Positions 23,889 through 33,296 of a DNA stretch of 64,000 bases are shown piece by piece. Every line of letters begins with the position of its first letter. Position 1 is the stretch's first letter. The stretch spans positions 17,944 to 81,943 of the forward strand of contig JBAZEZ010000006.1 in assembly GCA_041653615.1 (NCBI GenBank), read 5' to 3'. The notes under the pieces are model-generated. The model had not been told where the DNA came from, did no database searches, and worked only from the letters and a program-made list of their open reading frames with translations. The stretch comes from JAHJUB01 sp041653615 [NCBI: Candidatus Ratteibacteria bacterium]. Lineage in GTDB: Bacteria > Ratteibacteria > UBA8468 > MWAK01. The position numbers were made by a program, and so were the translations under genes.

Positions 23889-26330
23889 ATGGTAAACAAC
23901 AATTCAAAGCGGTTGGAACTTAAAGCGGAAGAAGTAAGAGCCGACTGCCCGGAAAAATCCTGTCCTTACGAAAATACCTTAAAAATTCCTCCCCTGGAAG
24001 GCATTATCGGCCAGAACCGGGCCGCCCGGTCTCTGGAATTCGGACTTAAAATTCAAAAACCCGGTTTCAATATTTATGTTTCCGGAATTTCAGGTACCGG
24101 TCGGACAACTTCGGTTGACGCCGCGGTAACGGAATTGGCCGGCAGCCAACCGGTGCCGGAGGACTGGTGTTATGTTCATAATTTCGAAGACCCGGACCGG
24201 CCTCGGGCGCTGCGCTTTCCGCCGGGCCTGGGTCGGACGTTTCAGAAGGATATTGATACCCTGATTGAAGAACTGAAGATTGAAGTGCCGCGCGCTTTTG
24301 AGAGCAAGGAGTATGACGAACAGCGCAACCAGATTACGCAGGCTTTTCAGGAGAAACGCCAGAAAATATACGCCGGGTTGGAAAAGAAAGCGGAACAGGA
24401 TGAGTTTAGCATAAAACAGACCGCAACCGGTTTGTTGTTGTTGCCTATCATGGACGGCAAAACGTTGAGTGAAGGCGAATATGAAAAGTTAGGTCCGGCC
24501 GAGAAAGAGTTTTACCGCAAGAAGCAGGAGAAACTGCACGGCGAAATTTCCGAGATGATGCGCCAGTTTCGACAGCGGGAAAAAGAAGACCGGATCCGGA
24601 TTCAGGATTTAGACCGGGAGACCGGAACCTTCACAACTAAACACCACTTTGACGAACTATACCAGAAGTATCACAATCTTCCGGAAGTGACCGGTCACCT
24701 GGGGCGGATTCAGAAAGAATTGGTGGAGCATATCCAAGATTTTCTGGAGAAGGAGGAGGCGGAAATCCTACCCGGCCTGAAGATGCCTGCCCAGAAAAAC
24801 CAGTTTCTGTCTTACCGGGTCAACCTTTTGGTTGATAACAGCCAGACCAAGGGCGCGCCGGTCGTCAAAGAAGGCAATCCCACTTATTTCAATCTCATCG
24901 GCCGGCAGGAGTCCCGGCCCCAATTCGGTTCCTTCGTGACCGATTTTACGATGATTAAGGCCGGTGCCCTGCACCGGGCAAACGGCGGCTACCTTATTTT
25001 GCAGGCAAACGACCTTTTCACCCAATATTTTTCCTGGCAGGCGCTCAAACGGTGTTTAAAGAACGGAACCATCCAGATTGAAGACCTGGCGGAAGAATTC
25101 CATCTCATTAGTACGCCGTCCATGCGCCCGGAACCGATTCCGATTTCAACCAAGATAATCATTATCGGAAATCCGTACGTTTACCAGCTGCTTTTTGCTT
25201 ACGACGAGGACTTTCCGAAACTTTTTAAAGTCAAGGCTGATTTTGATTATCGTCTCAACCGGGACCAGGAAGGTATCCGGCAATACGCGGGTTTTATCAG
25301 CCAGCACTGTAAGGAGAACAATCTTTTACCTTTTCATCGTTCCGCCGTCGCCCGGGTGGTGGAGTACGGCAGCCGGCTGGTGGAAGACCAGCAGAAGTTG
25401 ACCAGCCGTTTTCGGGAAGTGGCTGATATGCTGCAGGAAGCGGATTACTGGGCCCGGCAGGACAACAAAGAGGTGGTGGTGGCCGCGGATGTGTTGCGCG
25501 CGACGGAAGAGAAGGTTTACCGCAGCAACAGGATTGAGGAGCGTATCCGGGAGATGATTAAGAACGGTCAGATTCTTTTGGACGACAGGGGCGCGGTAGT
25601 TGGCCAGGTAAACGGCCTGGCCGTTATTTTTCTGGGTGATTACATGTTCGGTCGGCCCAGCCGGATTACGGCGCGCACCTTTGTGGGCAAGGAAGGGATA
25701 CTGGACATTGAAAGAGAGACCAAATTAGGCGGACAAATTCACACTAAAGGTATTTTAATATTGAGCGGATTCCTGGGTCAGCGGTATGCCCACACCGAAC
25801 CGCTTACCCTTTCCGCTTCAATCTGTTTTGAACAGTCTTACGAAGAGATTGAGGGTGACAGCGCCAGCAGCGCGGAACTTTACGCGTTGCTTTCCAGCTT
25901 GGCGGACCGACCGATTAAACAGGGAATCGCGGTAACCGGTTCCGTCAACCAGAAGGGTGAGGTTCAGCCCATCGGCGGAGTCAACGAAAAGGTGGAGGGT
26001 TTCTTTGAAGTTTGCAAGATAAAAGGATTTACCGGTGAGCAAGGTGTTATTATTCCCAGAACGAATGTCAAAAATTTGATGCTTAAGGAAGAGGTGGTTG
26101 AGGCGGTTGCCGCCGGGAAATTCCACGTTTGGGCCGTAACCAACGTCGACGAGGGTATTGAGATTCTTACCGGGACGCCGGCCGGAGAACAGCGGCCGAA
26201 CGGGACATTTCCCGCAAGCAGCATCAACGGTCTGGTGGCGAAGCGGCTGGTAAAATTGAACGGGTATTATACCGAGAGTCAGAAGCCGGCCCGCCGCAGA
26301 AAGAAAAAAAAGAAGAACAACAAAAAGTGA
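23889..26330 (+). CDS. Lon-family ATP-dependent protease (LonB/LonC type)
   Basis: 813 residues of the COG1067 type: an N-terminal AAA region with Walker A GISGTGRTT (66-74), a long coiled insertion (about 140-260, rich in E, K and Q), the ATPase remainder, and a C-terminal S16 peptidase domain. The catalytic dyad is likely S660 in GDSASSAELYALLS and K701 in GGVNEKVEGFF. It lacks the N-terminal substrate domain of classical Lon. It degrades damaged or regulatory proteins in the cytosol. The tail (ARRRKKKKKNNKK) is strongly basic, which could bind nucleic acid. Confidence 0.9.
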   Translation: MVNNNSKRLELKAEEVRADCPEKSCPYENTLKIPPLEGIIGQNRAARSLEFGLKIQKPGFNIYVSGISGTGRTTSVDAAVTELAGSQPVPEDWCYVHNFEDPDRPRALRFPPGLGRTFQKDIDTLIEELKIEVPRAFESKEYDEQRNQITQAFQEKRQKIYAGLEKKAEQDEFSIKQTATGLLLLPIMDGKTLSEGEYEKLGPAEKEFYRKKQEKLHGEISEMMRQFRQREKEDRIRIQDLDRETGTFTTKHHFDELYQKYHNLPEVTGHLGRIQKELVEHIQDFLEKEEAEILPGLKMPAQKNQFLSYRVNLLVDNSQTKGAPVVKEGNPTYFNLIGRQESRPQFGSFVTDFTMIKAGALHRANGGYLILQANDLFTQYFSWQALKRCLKNGTIQIEDLAEEFHLISTPSMRPEPIPISTKIIIIGNPYVYQLLFAYDEDFPKLFKVKADFDYRLNRDQEGIRQYAGFISQHCKENNLLPFHRSAVARVVEYGSRLVEDQQKLTSRFREVADMLQEADYWARQDNKEVVVAADVLRATEEKVYRSNRIEERIREMIKNGQILLDDRGAVVGQVNGLAVIFLGDYMFGRPSRITARTFVGKEGILDIERETKLGGQIHTKGILILSGFLGQRYAHTEPLTLSASICFEQSYEEIEGDSASSAELYALLSSLADRPIKQGIAVTGSVNQKGEVQPIGGVNEKVEGFFEVCKIKGFTGEQGVIIPRTNVKNLMLKEEVVEAVAAGKFHVWAVTNVDEGIEILTGTPAGEQRPNGTFPASSINGLVAKRLVKLNGYYTESQKPARRRKKKKKNNKK

Positions 26331-26338
26331 CGATTTTC

Positions 26339-26447
26339 GTCATCCCCGCCTTCGCTCGCCGTAGCCTTGGCGAAGGCGAGATTAACAAAACAACGCGAGC
26401 TTCGGCGGGCAAAGCCCGCTAAAATACCTACTACAAGCGGGAACGAC
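26339..26447. repeat. GTCATCCCCGC...GCGGGAACGAC palindromic repeat
   Basis: It contains CTCGCCGTAGCCTTGGCGAA, the inverse of the motif in the 18116-18225 repeat. It also contains GGCGGGCAAAGCCCGC. It fills the gap before the UDP-glucose dehydrogenase gene. Confidence 0.65.
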
Positions 26448-26458
26448 AGGCGGGGTTT

Positions 26459-27757
26459 ATGCGAAAAATAGCCGTTATTGGAGTCGGGCATGTCGGGTTG
26501 GTAACCGCGGCCGGGTTTGCGAAATTGGGCCACCCGGTAATGGCGGTTGACCAGGATACAGCCAAGATAGAGATGCTCCTTTCCGGCCGGGTTCCTTTCT
26601 TTGAACCGGGTTTACCGGAGTTGGTGTCCGAGGTGGTAAAATCCGGCCGGCTGTCGTTTTCCACCCGGGTAAAGGACGCGGCGGAATTCGCGGAGGTTAT
26701 CTTTATCTGCGTAGGTACTCCCAGCCGGGGTGACAGCGGCGAATCAGACCTTTCCGCGGTGGAAAAAGTAACCGGCGAGATAGCCCGTAATCTTTCCGCG
26801 TACTGCCTTATCGTGGAGAAGAGTACGGTGCCGGCGATGACCGGTGAATGGGTTAAGCGCACGCTGAAGACCATGGGTCCGAAAGGCGCGTCTTTTGACC
26901 TGGCGGCCAATCCGGAATTCTTGCGGGAGGGAAGCGCGGTTTCCGATTTCTTCCAGCCGGACCGCATCGTGGTCGGCGTGGAGTCGGAACGCGCCCGCGG
27001 TATCATGGAAGAGATTTACGGTTCTTTTCCCGCGCCGCTGCTTTTCACCGACGTAAAGAGCGCGGAACTGATTAAGCACGCCAGCAACTCTTTTCTGGCG
27101 CTCAAAATTTCCTACATCAACGCGGTCAGTCATGTCTGTGAAAAGGTGGGCGCGGATATCAACCTGGTTTCAAAAGGGGTGGGTTTGGACCGCAGAATCG
27201 GTTCCGGGCACCTTTCGGCCGGCATCGGTTACGGCGGCGGTTGTTTTCCGAAAGATGTCGCTTCTTTTATGCATCTTGCCCGGAGCGTCGGCTACGATTT
27301 TAAGATTCTGGACGCGGCCTTTCAGGCAAATCAGGAGCAGAGGCATTTAGCGTTGGAGAAGATAAAAAAAGGCGTCTGGAACTTAAACGGAAAGACAATC
27401 GGCGTTCTGGGTCTTGCCTTCAAGGATGAAACCGACGACATTCGGGAAAGCCCGGCGTTGGATATTGTCCGGTTGCTGTTGAAGGAAGGCAGCCGGATTA
27501 AGGCATATGACCCGGCGGCCGGAATAAATGCCCGGGCGGATTACCCGGAGATAACGCTTTGCGAAGACCCTTACGAGGTTGCCGAAGGAGCGGACGCCCT
27601 CTTAGTTTTAACCGAATGGCCCAGTTTCGCGAAATTGGATTTTACCCGCATCAAATCCCTCATGGTTGCGCCGGTTATCTTTGACGGCCGTAACTTCCTG
27701 CCCCGGGCAGAACTTCAGTCCCTTGGTTTCACCTACCTGGCTCTCGGTCGGCCCTAA
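26459..27757 (+). CDS. ugd: UDP-glucose 6-dehydrogenase
   Basis: 432 residues of the UDP-glucose/GDP-mannose dehydrogenase family. It starts with a Rossmann motif (GVGHVGLVTA), has CVGTPSRGDSGE and EKSTVP, the catalytic cysteine C262 in GYGGGCFPKD, and a C-terminal UDP-binding domain with GLAFKDETDDIRESPALDI. It oxidises UDP-glucose to UDP-glucuronate with two NAD+, giving a precursor for surface polysaccharide. Other nucleotide-sugar specificity such as UDP-ManNAc is possible. No glycosyltransferase cluster adjoins. Confidence 0.92.
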   Translation: MRKIAVIGVGHVGLVTAAGFAKLGHPVMAVDQDTAKIEMLLSGRVPFFEPGLPELVSEVVKSGRLSFSTRVKDAAEFAEVIFICVGTPSRGDSGESDLSAVEKVTGEIARNLSAYCLIVEKSTVPAMTGEWVKRTLKTMGPKGASFDLAANPEFLREGSAVSDFFQPDRIVVGVESERARGIMEEIYGSFPAPLLFTDVKSAELIKHASNSFLALKISYINAVSHVCEKVGADINLVSKGVGLDRRIGSGHLSAGIGYGGGCFPKDVASFMHLARSVGYDFKILDAAFQANQEQRHLALEKIKKGVWNLNGKTIGVLGLAFKDETDDIRESPALDIVRLLLKEGSRIKAYDPAAGINARADYPEITLCEDPYEVAEGADALLVLTEWPSFAKLDFTRIKSLMVAPVIFDGRNFLPRAELQSLGFTYLALGRP

Positions 27758-27883
27758 TACCAGTTCGCCTTCAATCAGATAGCGGCGTTACCTGCGTCTT
27801 CGGCTGCGTCGGCGTACTTCATTGTACGCCTCCTTGCTTCATCCTTGGATGTCTTGCTCTCTAATTGAATTCGAACCGGTATA
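27758..27883. repeat. Palindromic repeat (CCAGTTCGCCTTCAAT...), copy 1
   Basis: The ends are inverse of each other: CCAGTTCGCCTTCAATCAGA and CTAATTGAATTCGAACCGG. A shorter relative is at 31720-31780. An inner hairpin is GGCGTAC/GTACGCC. It starts right after the ugd stop. Confidence 0.65.
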
Positions 27884-27927
27884 ATAAATTTTAAACGCGG
27901 ATTAGCCAAGAGCAATAGGAGCGGCGG

Positions 27928-28722
27928 CTAAAAAACGGTGAGGGTGATACCGTAGCGACGGCTAAGGCGGGAGACCTCTTCTTTTTCCAGAACGAAGGTG
28001 CCGGAGGCGACAGCCAATACCCGGCCGGAAATCCGGGCCATAACTTTAAGGGTGCGGGGGCCGATTACCGGCAGGTCAAAACGCAGGTCTTGTTTGGGTC
28101 GGCTCACCTTGACGACTACCAGTTCTTTGGTAAGCCGGCCGGCGCGGCGAATGGTGGCGTCGGTTCCGGATATTCCTTCCAATGTCAGAACAATCCCGTC
28201 TTTGATCGTTACCGTGAGGCCCACGTCAAGTTCGGCCAGGGTTTCCGCTACTTTTCGGCCTAATTCAATGTCCGATTTTTCCCGTTGGGATAAATCCGGG
28301 CCGATAGTTGTTCCGGCGGGCAGGAAAAGTTCTTCCAGCAGAAAACGTGAAGATAGAAAGGAAATATTTTTTTCCTGAAAGTGGTTGACGATGGCGCTCA
28401 AGAAGGTGTTGGTTCTCCGGTCGGGTATTCGATCCAGGAGCTGCGCCATCTGCGGGTCAAGATATTTCGGCTGCAGGAGCCGAAAATGACGGACCTGGCC
28501 CAGCATCACCGCTTCCTTTACGTTGTTTTCGGTTAAGAACTTTACGCCTTCATCCAGCCGGCCCACCGGTAAAGCGAAAGAACACGCCGAAAGATTAGCA
28601 ACCTTGCGGTGCGCTTCATTTTTGATGGCCAGGGTATAAACCGCGAACCCCTTTTCTCTGGCTTTGTTCAGAAAGAGGAGCGGTAGAGAACCGTTGCCGG
28701 CGATTAAGCCGATTTTTTTCAT
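27928..28722 (-). CDS. lpxI: UDP-2,3-diacylglucosamine pyrophosphatase LpxI
   Basis: 264 residues of the LpxI (DUF1009) family, which replaces LpxH in many bacteria and hydrolyses UDP-2,3-diacylglucosamine to lipid X in lipid A synthesis. Characteristic segments are GLIAGNGSLPLLFL at the N-terminus, MLGQVRHFRLLQPK, and near the C-terminus LPVIGPRTLKVMARISGRVLAV. It follows lpxA by 6 bp in the same direction, confirming the pathway. Other lpx genes are not in the window. Confidence 0.92.
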   Translation of the reverse strand: MKKIGLIAGNGSLPLLFLNKAREKGFAVYTLAIKNEAHRKVANLSACSFALPVGRLDEGVKFLTENNVKEAVMLGQVRHFRLLQPKYLDPQMAQLLDRIPDRRTNTFLSAIVNHFQEKNISFLSSRFLLEELFLPAGTTIGPDLSQREKSDIELGRKVAETLAELDVGLTVTIKDGIVLTLEGISGTDATIRRAGRLTKELVVVKVSRPKQDLRFDLPVIGPRTLKVMARISGRVLAVASGTFVLEKEEVSRLSRRYGITLTVF

Positions 28723-28728
28723 TTTACG

Positions 28729-29508
28729 TCATTTCCGGCTGATGGCGATACCGCGTTTGGATTCGGTGATGAATTTTAGGAGGAGGGCTATTTCCGTCGT
28801 AATCGGAACCTCTGTTTTTATTTTTTCAACCGCGTGGGCCATATTCAGGCGGCTGCGTATCAGGAATCGAAAGGCCTTTTCCAGGCCGGCGGTTGTTTCC
28901 GGGCTGAAATTATTTCTTTTTAGTCCGATGCTATTCAGCCAGTAAATACGAGCCGGGTGTCCGTCGGCCATGCTGTAAGGCAGGATGTCCTGGGCGGCTT
29001 TCGAATGGCCGCCGACGATGGCAAAGGCGCCGATCCGGCAGAATTGGTGAATTCCGACCAGACCGCCGAGAATAGCGTTGTTTTCGATTGTAACGTGTCC
29101 GGCCAAAGTTGCGTTGTTAGACAGGACCGTCTTATCGCCCACGCTGCAGTTGTGACCGATGTGGCTGTACGCCATTATTAAATTATCGGAGCCGACAGAG
29201 GTTTCTTCGCCTTCATCGGTAGCGGAGTTGATGGTTGCGTATTCCCGGATGGTGTTTCGCTCGCCGATGCGGACAAAGGTCTTTTGTCCCCGGTACTTGA
29301 GGTCCTGGGGCGGACTGCCGATGACCGCGCCGGTAAAGACGCGGCTGTCACGGCCGATGGAAACGTGTCCGGTGATGACTACGTGAGGTCCGATTTCAAT
29401 GCAATCGCCGAGTTTAATCACGCCGTCCAGGACCGCGCCGGGCCCGATGATGACATCCCTGCCTAATTCCACATTTTTTCCTACGATTGCGCTCGGATGG
29501 ATTTTCAT
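28729..29508 (-). CDS. lpxA: UDP-N-acetylglucosamine acyltransferase LpxA
   Basis: First enzyme of lipid A synthesis, transferring a 3-hydroxyacyl chain from ACP to UDP-GlcNAc. 259 residues with the left-handed beta-helix hexapeptide repeats and the catalytic histidine region YSHIGHNC. The C-terminal helical bundle begins at NSIGLKRNNFS. The start at 29508 (MKIHPSAIVG) matches family N-termini; a longer upstream frame has no support. It lies between fmt and lpxI. Confidence 0.95.
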   Translation of the reverse strand: MKIHPSAIVGKNVELGRDVIIGPGAVLDGVIKLGDCIEIGPHVVITGHVSIGRDSRVFTGAVIGSPPQDLKYRGQKTFVRIGERNTIREYATINSATDEGEETSVGSDNLIMAYSHIGHNCSVGDKTVLSNNATLAGHVTIENNAILGGLVGIHQFCRIGAFAIVGGHSKAAQDILPYSMADGHPARIYWLNSIGLKRNNFSPETTAGLEKAFRFLIRSRLNMAHAVEKIKTEVPITTEIALLLKFITESKRGIAISRK

Positions 29509-29640
29509 AGTTATCAGGTCATCGCGAGGAACGTTATCTGTAAGGGTTCCCTTTCCAATGCTCCGGAAAGGACGCGGCAATCTCGTTTTCTGAATGGGAT
29601 TGCTTCGCAATAGTACGGCTCGCAACAACTAAGAGTTATT

Positions 29641-30570
29641 TTATCCTAAAACTGCGCCTGGGGTAAAGTGAAAACCGCGGATAAATTCTTCGGCGGGAAG
29701 ACGTTTTTTCCCGGCGGCCTGCAATTCGGTTAGCAATATGGAGCTTCGGCCGCAAGCTACTTCAATTCCGTTCTTGTCTGCCCGGAGAACAGTGCCGGGT
29801 TTGGCTGTGGAAGGCGGCGCGGCTCTGTTTACCGGTCCGGTTCCGCATATAATGATTTCTCTGCCGTTGTAAAAAGTATAGGTACGGGGCCAGCGGACAA
29901 AAGCACGCACCTTGGCCGCAATTTCCGCGGCGTTTTTATGCCAATCAATCAGGCCGTCTTTCTTGGATATTTTGGCGGCATAGGTTGCCGCGTTTTCCGC
30001 CTGGGGTGTTAGCGCGGCGGTTCCATTTTCCACCTGCTTCAGGCCCTCTGCAGCGAGCTCCGCTCCTATTTCCGCCAGCCGGCGGCTTAAGGCGGGCGTA
30101 TCTTCATCCGGCCGGATTTCCACTTTTTTTTGAGAGAGAATCGGTCCGGAGTCTATCTGTTGCGTCACCGCGATAATTGTTACGCCGGTTGCTTGTTCCC
30201 GGTTCAGGATGGCGTGTTCCACCGGAGCGGCGCCCCGGTATCTGGGCAGGAGAGAGGGATGAATGTTGAAAACACCCTTTTCCGGAATCTCTAAAACCGT
30301 TTTTTTCAACATCTGGCCGAAGGCAGCCACCAGCATTATTTCCGGCCGGCAGGATTTTAGTTTCGCAATCATTTCCGGGTGGTTGATGTCGGCGGTTTCA
30401 ATTACCGGCAGGTTTAGCGAGCGGGCAAGGGTTTTAATTGGCGTGGGAAGCGTTTTCAGGCCCCGGCCGGCCGATTTGTCCGGTGTGGTAACCACGCAAC
30501 AAACTTCCGGCGCCAGTTTTTTTAGGGCCGGTAATCCAAGTTCTCCGCTGCCGATAAATATTACGCGCAT
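29641..30570 (-). CDS. fmt: Methionyl-tRNA formyltransferase
   Basis: 309 residues; transfers the formyl group of 10-formyl-THF to initiator Met-tRNA. The start MRVIFIGSGELGLPALKKL is typical. The N-terminal Rossmann domain carries the active-site motif NIHPSLLPRYRGAAP, and the C-terminal domain contains AKISKKDGLIDW. The ATG at 30570 is chosen by homology over upstream in-frame starts. The substrate comes from Fhs or FchA, whose genes lie 10-15 kb away. Confidence 0.95.
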   Translation of the reverse strand: MRVIFIGSGELGLPALKKLAPEVCCVVTTPDKSAGRGLKTLPTPIKTLARSLNLPVIETADINHPEMIAKLKSCRPEIMLVAAFGQMLKKTVLEIPEKGVFNIHPSLLPRYRGAAPVEHAILNREQATGVTIIAVTQQIDSGPILSQKKVEIRPDEDTPALSRRLAEIGAELAAEGLKQVENGTAALTPQAENAATYAAKISKKDGLIDWHKNAAEIAAKVRAFVRWPRTYTFYNGREIIICGTGPVNRAAPPSTAKPGTVLRADKNGIEVACGRSSILLTELQAAGKKRLPAEEFIRGFHFTPGAVLG

Positions 30571-30669
30571 AAATGTCATTTCATCCTGACGAGCAAATTG
30601 TTTTGTAACCCCTTCGCAACCCCTTAGTATTTTAACGTTTTTTCTTTTACGCGTCAAAACATTTCACCG

Positions 30670-30699
30670 TTGACTTTTTACTCCATTTCCTGATATTAT
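30670..30699 (+). promoter_or_regulatory. Promoter giving a probably leaderless mRNA
   Basis: TTGACT (30670-30675), an 18-base spacer and TATTAT (30694-30699) preceded by TGA, an extended -10. The start codon of the aldolase gene is at 30709, only nine bases after the -10, and no Shine-Dalgarno is present. Confidence 0.6.
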
Positions 30700-30708
30700 T
30701 AATATCCT

Positions 30709-31719
30709 ATGATAAAAGATAACAAGGCAGCGGAAACGAAACAGGTGAAAAAAGACGGCTGGATTGCTTACCGGCCCCAGATAAAATTATTGGACTGCAC
30801 CGTTCGGGACGGTGGATTGATGAACGACCACGCCTTTGACGACAAGATAATCAAGGCCGTTTACGAAACCTGCGTGGCGGCCGGCATTGATTATATGGAA
30901 CTCGGATATAAGTCATCCAAAAAGATTTACGCGCCCGACCAGTTCGGCTGTTGGAAGCACTGTGACGAAGACGATATGCGCCGCATCGTGTCCGAAAATC
31001 CCACACCGCTTAAACTGGCGGCGATGGCCGACGCGGAGCGCACCGATTATCATGAAGATATCCTGCCGGCGGAAAAGAGCGTCCTGGACATGATTCGCGT
31101 TGCCACGTATATTCATCAGATACCGGAAGCGCTGGACATGATTAAGGATGCCCACGATAAAGGATACGAAACTACTATAAACATCATGGCTGCTTCCACG
31201 GTTCAGGAAAAAGAACTTAATGAGGCCCTGGAATTACTTGTTGTTTCCGAGGTTCAGGTGATTTACCTGGTTGATAGTTTTGGCGCGTTTTACAGCGAGC
31301 AAATAAGGGAATTGGTGCGTAAATATTTAAGTTACGCCAAACCGGCCGGCAAAGAGGTTGGTATCCATACCCACAACAATCAGCAATTAGCTTATGCCAA
31401 CACCATTGAGGCGTTGATAAGCGGGGCCAATTATCTGGATGCCAGTCTGGCCGGGCTGGGCCGGGGCGCCGGTAACTGCCAGATGGAGCTTCTGCTGAGT
31501 TTTCTCCATAACCCAAAGTTTAAAATCAGACCGGTGCTTAAGTGCATCCAGGATTATATTGAACCGATGCGGGAAAAACTGCGCTGGGGTTTTGATATTC
31601 CCTATATGATTACCGGCCACCTGAACCAGCACCCCCGGTCCGCGATGAAATTTATGGCAGATGACAGCAACCGCAAAAATATTGTAGACTTCTTCGATTC
31701 GATAATGGAAGAAGAATGA
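30709..31719 (+). CDS. DRE-TIM metallolyase-like aldolase (HMG-CoA lyase/isopropylmalate synthase superfamily)
   Basis: 336 residues. LLDCTVRDGGLMND is the DRE-like substrate motif (here VRDGG), and HTHNN holds the metal-binding HxH. The size and single catalytic domain resemble 4-hydroxy-2-oxovalerate aldolase-like proteins of uncertain function. GAGNCQMELLLSFL near residue 250 is typical of the superfamily. The substrate cannot be assigned. It has its own promoter immediately upstream and no clear operon partner. Confidence 0.8.
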   Translation: MIKDNKAAETKQVKKDGWIAYRPQIKLLDCTVRDGGLMNDHAFDDKIIKAVYETCVAAGIDYMELGYKSSKKIYAPDQFGCWKHCDEDDMRRIVSENPTPLKLAAMADAERTDYHEDILPAEKSVLDMIRVATYIHQIPEALDMIKDAHDKGYETTINIMAASTVQEKELNEALELLVVSEVQVIYLVDSFGAFYSEQIRELVRKYLSYAKPAGKEVGIHTHNNQQLAYANTIEALISGANYLDASLAGLGRGAGNCQMELLLSFLHNPKFKIRPVLKCIQDYIEPMREKLRWGFDIPYMITGHLNQHPRSAMKFMADDSNRKNIVDFFDSIMEEE

Positions 31720-31780
31720 TCCCGATTCACCTTCATTCATATAGCATCGTTAGCTCTGTTTTTTAATGCGAATTGGTATA
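31720..31780. repeat. Palindromic repeat (CCAGTTCGCCTTCAAT family), copy 2
   Basis: CCGATTCACCTTCATTCATA at the left and AATGCGAATTGGTATA at the right align with the two ends of 27758-27883, without the middle part. It starts directly after the aldolase stop, as copy 1 does after ugd. Confidence 0.55.
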
Positions 31781-31819
31781 CAAAATTAACTGCGAGTTTT
31801 ACCCTCCGTTCGTGACTTC

Positions 31820-33268
31820 ATGAAAAACGACACTATCTGTGCCATATCCACTCCGCTGGGCCGTGGCGGCATTGGAATTGTCCGGCTCTCCGGACCGGCA
31901 ACCTACCCTTTTTTGGAGCGTATCTTCCGCGATAAAAAAGGTAAGCCGGTAAAGTTAAGCCGACTCCCTTCTCATACGGTCAAGTACGGTTTTATCCGGG
32001 AAGGTACTCAAACCAGGGACGAGGTTCTTCTGACGGTAATGAAGGGTCCCAGAAGTTACACCCGGGAGGATATGGCGGAAATCGGATGTCACGGCGGATT
32101 AGTTCCGCTCAAGGGAGTTTTGAGGGCGCTTATTTCGGTTGGATGCCGTTTGGCCGAACCCGGTGAGTTTACCAGACGCGCTTTTCTTTCCGGCCGGATA
32201 GACCTGACGCAGGCCGAAGCGGTGTTGGCTGCCGTTAACAGCCGGACCGAAACCGGTTTCTCCGCCGCGTTGAACCAGTTGCAGGGCCGGCTTTCTCGGG
32301 CGCTTGCGGAATTGGAAGAGAATGTTTTAAGCTTTTTGGCAGAAATAGAAGCCGAGATTGAATTTCCGGAAGACGGATTGCCGAAGAGCAGCGGAAGTTC
32401 TTACCGGAAAAGAATATCCGGAATTTGCCGGAAGGCAGAGGAGTTTATCGCCGGCGCCGAAGAAGGTAAAATTTTGGAAGAAGGCTTGAAGGTGGCGATA
32501 CTGGGTCGGCCGAACGTCGGGAAGAGCAGCCTACTGAATATTCTTTTGGCGGAAGACCGGGCGATTGTAACCGACATTCCGGGTACCACCCGCGATGAAA
32601 TATCGGAGATGGTCAACGTGTCCGGCTGGCCGTTGAAGATTATCGATACCGCCGGCATCCGGCAACCGAAAGATAAGATTGAAGAAGCCGGCGTTTCCCG
32701 CAGCCGGACCTGGATGAAAGCCGCGGATTTGATTCTGCTTGTCCTGGACCGGAGCAAACCGCTTCAACCCGAGGACAAAAAGTTACTGGCCGAGGTCAAT
32801 CTGGAAAAGACGATTCTGGTAATCAACAAAACCGACCTGCCGAATAAACTTTTCCCCTCACCTTTATCCTCTCCCCAGGGGGGAGAGGCAAGAATAAAAG
32901 AAAAATTACCCTCTACCCTCCGGGGAGAGGGAGGGGTGGGGTGGGAATTTACCCGCGTCGAAATTTCCGCCCTCAAAGGTCATGGCATAAAAAAACTGGA
33001 GAAAACAATTGCTGGTTTTATCAGCGAAGGAAAGGTGTTCAGCGGAGGAGGGAACCCGGTTTTTCTGGCCCTGGAACAGGAGACCGCCTTGAAGAATGCG
33101 TTTGCGGATTTACAGAAAACAGCCGTAGCCCTGAAGGAACGCCTGCCGCTGGAATTTGTGGCCGCGGATTTGAAACGGGCCGTCGGATACCTCGGCCGTC
33201 TTTCCGGACGTCAGATAAGCGAAGAAGTTCTGGACCAAATCTTCTCCCGCTTCTGCCTCGGAAAATAG
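31820..33268 (+). CDS. mnmE: tRNA modification GTPase MnmE with an in-frame repeat insertion
   Basis: 482 residues. Together with MnmG it modifies wobble uridines of tRNA. The N-terminal THF-binding domain (about 1-115), helical domain, G domain with GRPNVGKSS (229-237), TDIPGTTRDE, DTAGI, and NKTD, and the C-terminal FCLGK with its essential cysteine are all present. Between NKTD and the SALKGHG switch, residues about 345-375 (PSPLSSPQGGEARIK...GEGGVG) are an extra stretch encoded by a GC-rich palindromic repeat. Family members lack this insertion, but the frame is kept. Confidence 0.93.
   Translation: MKNDTICAISTPLGRGGIGIVRLSGPATYPFLERIFRDKKGKPVKLSRLPSHTVKYGFIREGTQTRDEVLLTVMKGPRSYTREDMAEIGCHGGLVPLKGVLRALISVGCRLAEPGEFTRRAFLSGRIDLTQAEAVLAAVNSRTETGFSAALNQLQGRLSRALAELEENVLSFLAEIEAEIEFPEDGLPKSSGSSYRKRISGICRKAEEFIAGAEEGKILEEGLKVAILGRPNVGKSSLLNILLAEDRAIVTDIPGTTRDEISEMVNVSGWPLKIIDTAGIRQPKDKIEEAGVSRSRTWMKAADLILLVLDRSKPLQPEDKKLLAEVNLEKTILVINKTDLPNKLFPSPLSSPQGGEARIKEKLPSTLRGEGGVGWEFTRVEISALKGHGIKKLEKTIAGFISEGKVFSGGGNPVFLALEQETALKNAFADLQKTAVALKERLPLEFVAADLKRAVGYLGRLSGRQISEEVLDQIFSRFCLGK
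32853..32945. repeat. GC-rich palindromic element inside mnmE
   Basis: It starts CCCCTCACCTTTATCCTCTC, then AGGGGGGAGAGG; a second palindrome CCCTCCGGGGAGAGGG follows. The first 23 bases match the element in the MEMO-family gene at 45555-45662. The insertion length is a multiple of three and has no stop codon in the mnmE frame. Confidence 0.85.
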
Positions 33269-33296
33269 GAGCCACTCAGTTTTTCTTTTTTGACTC

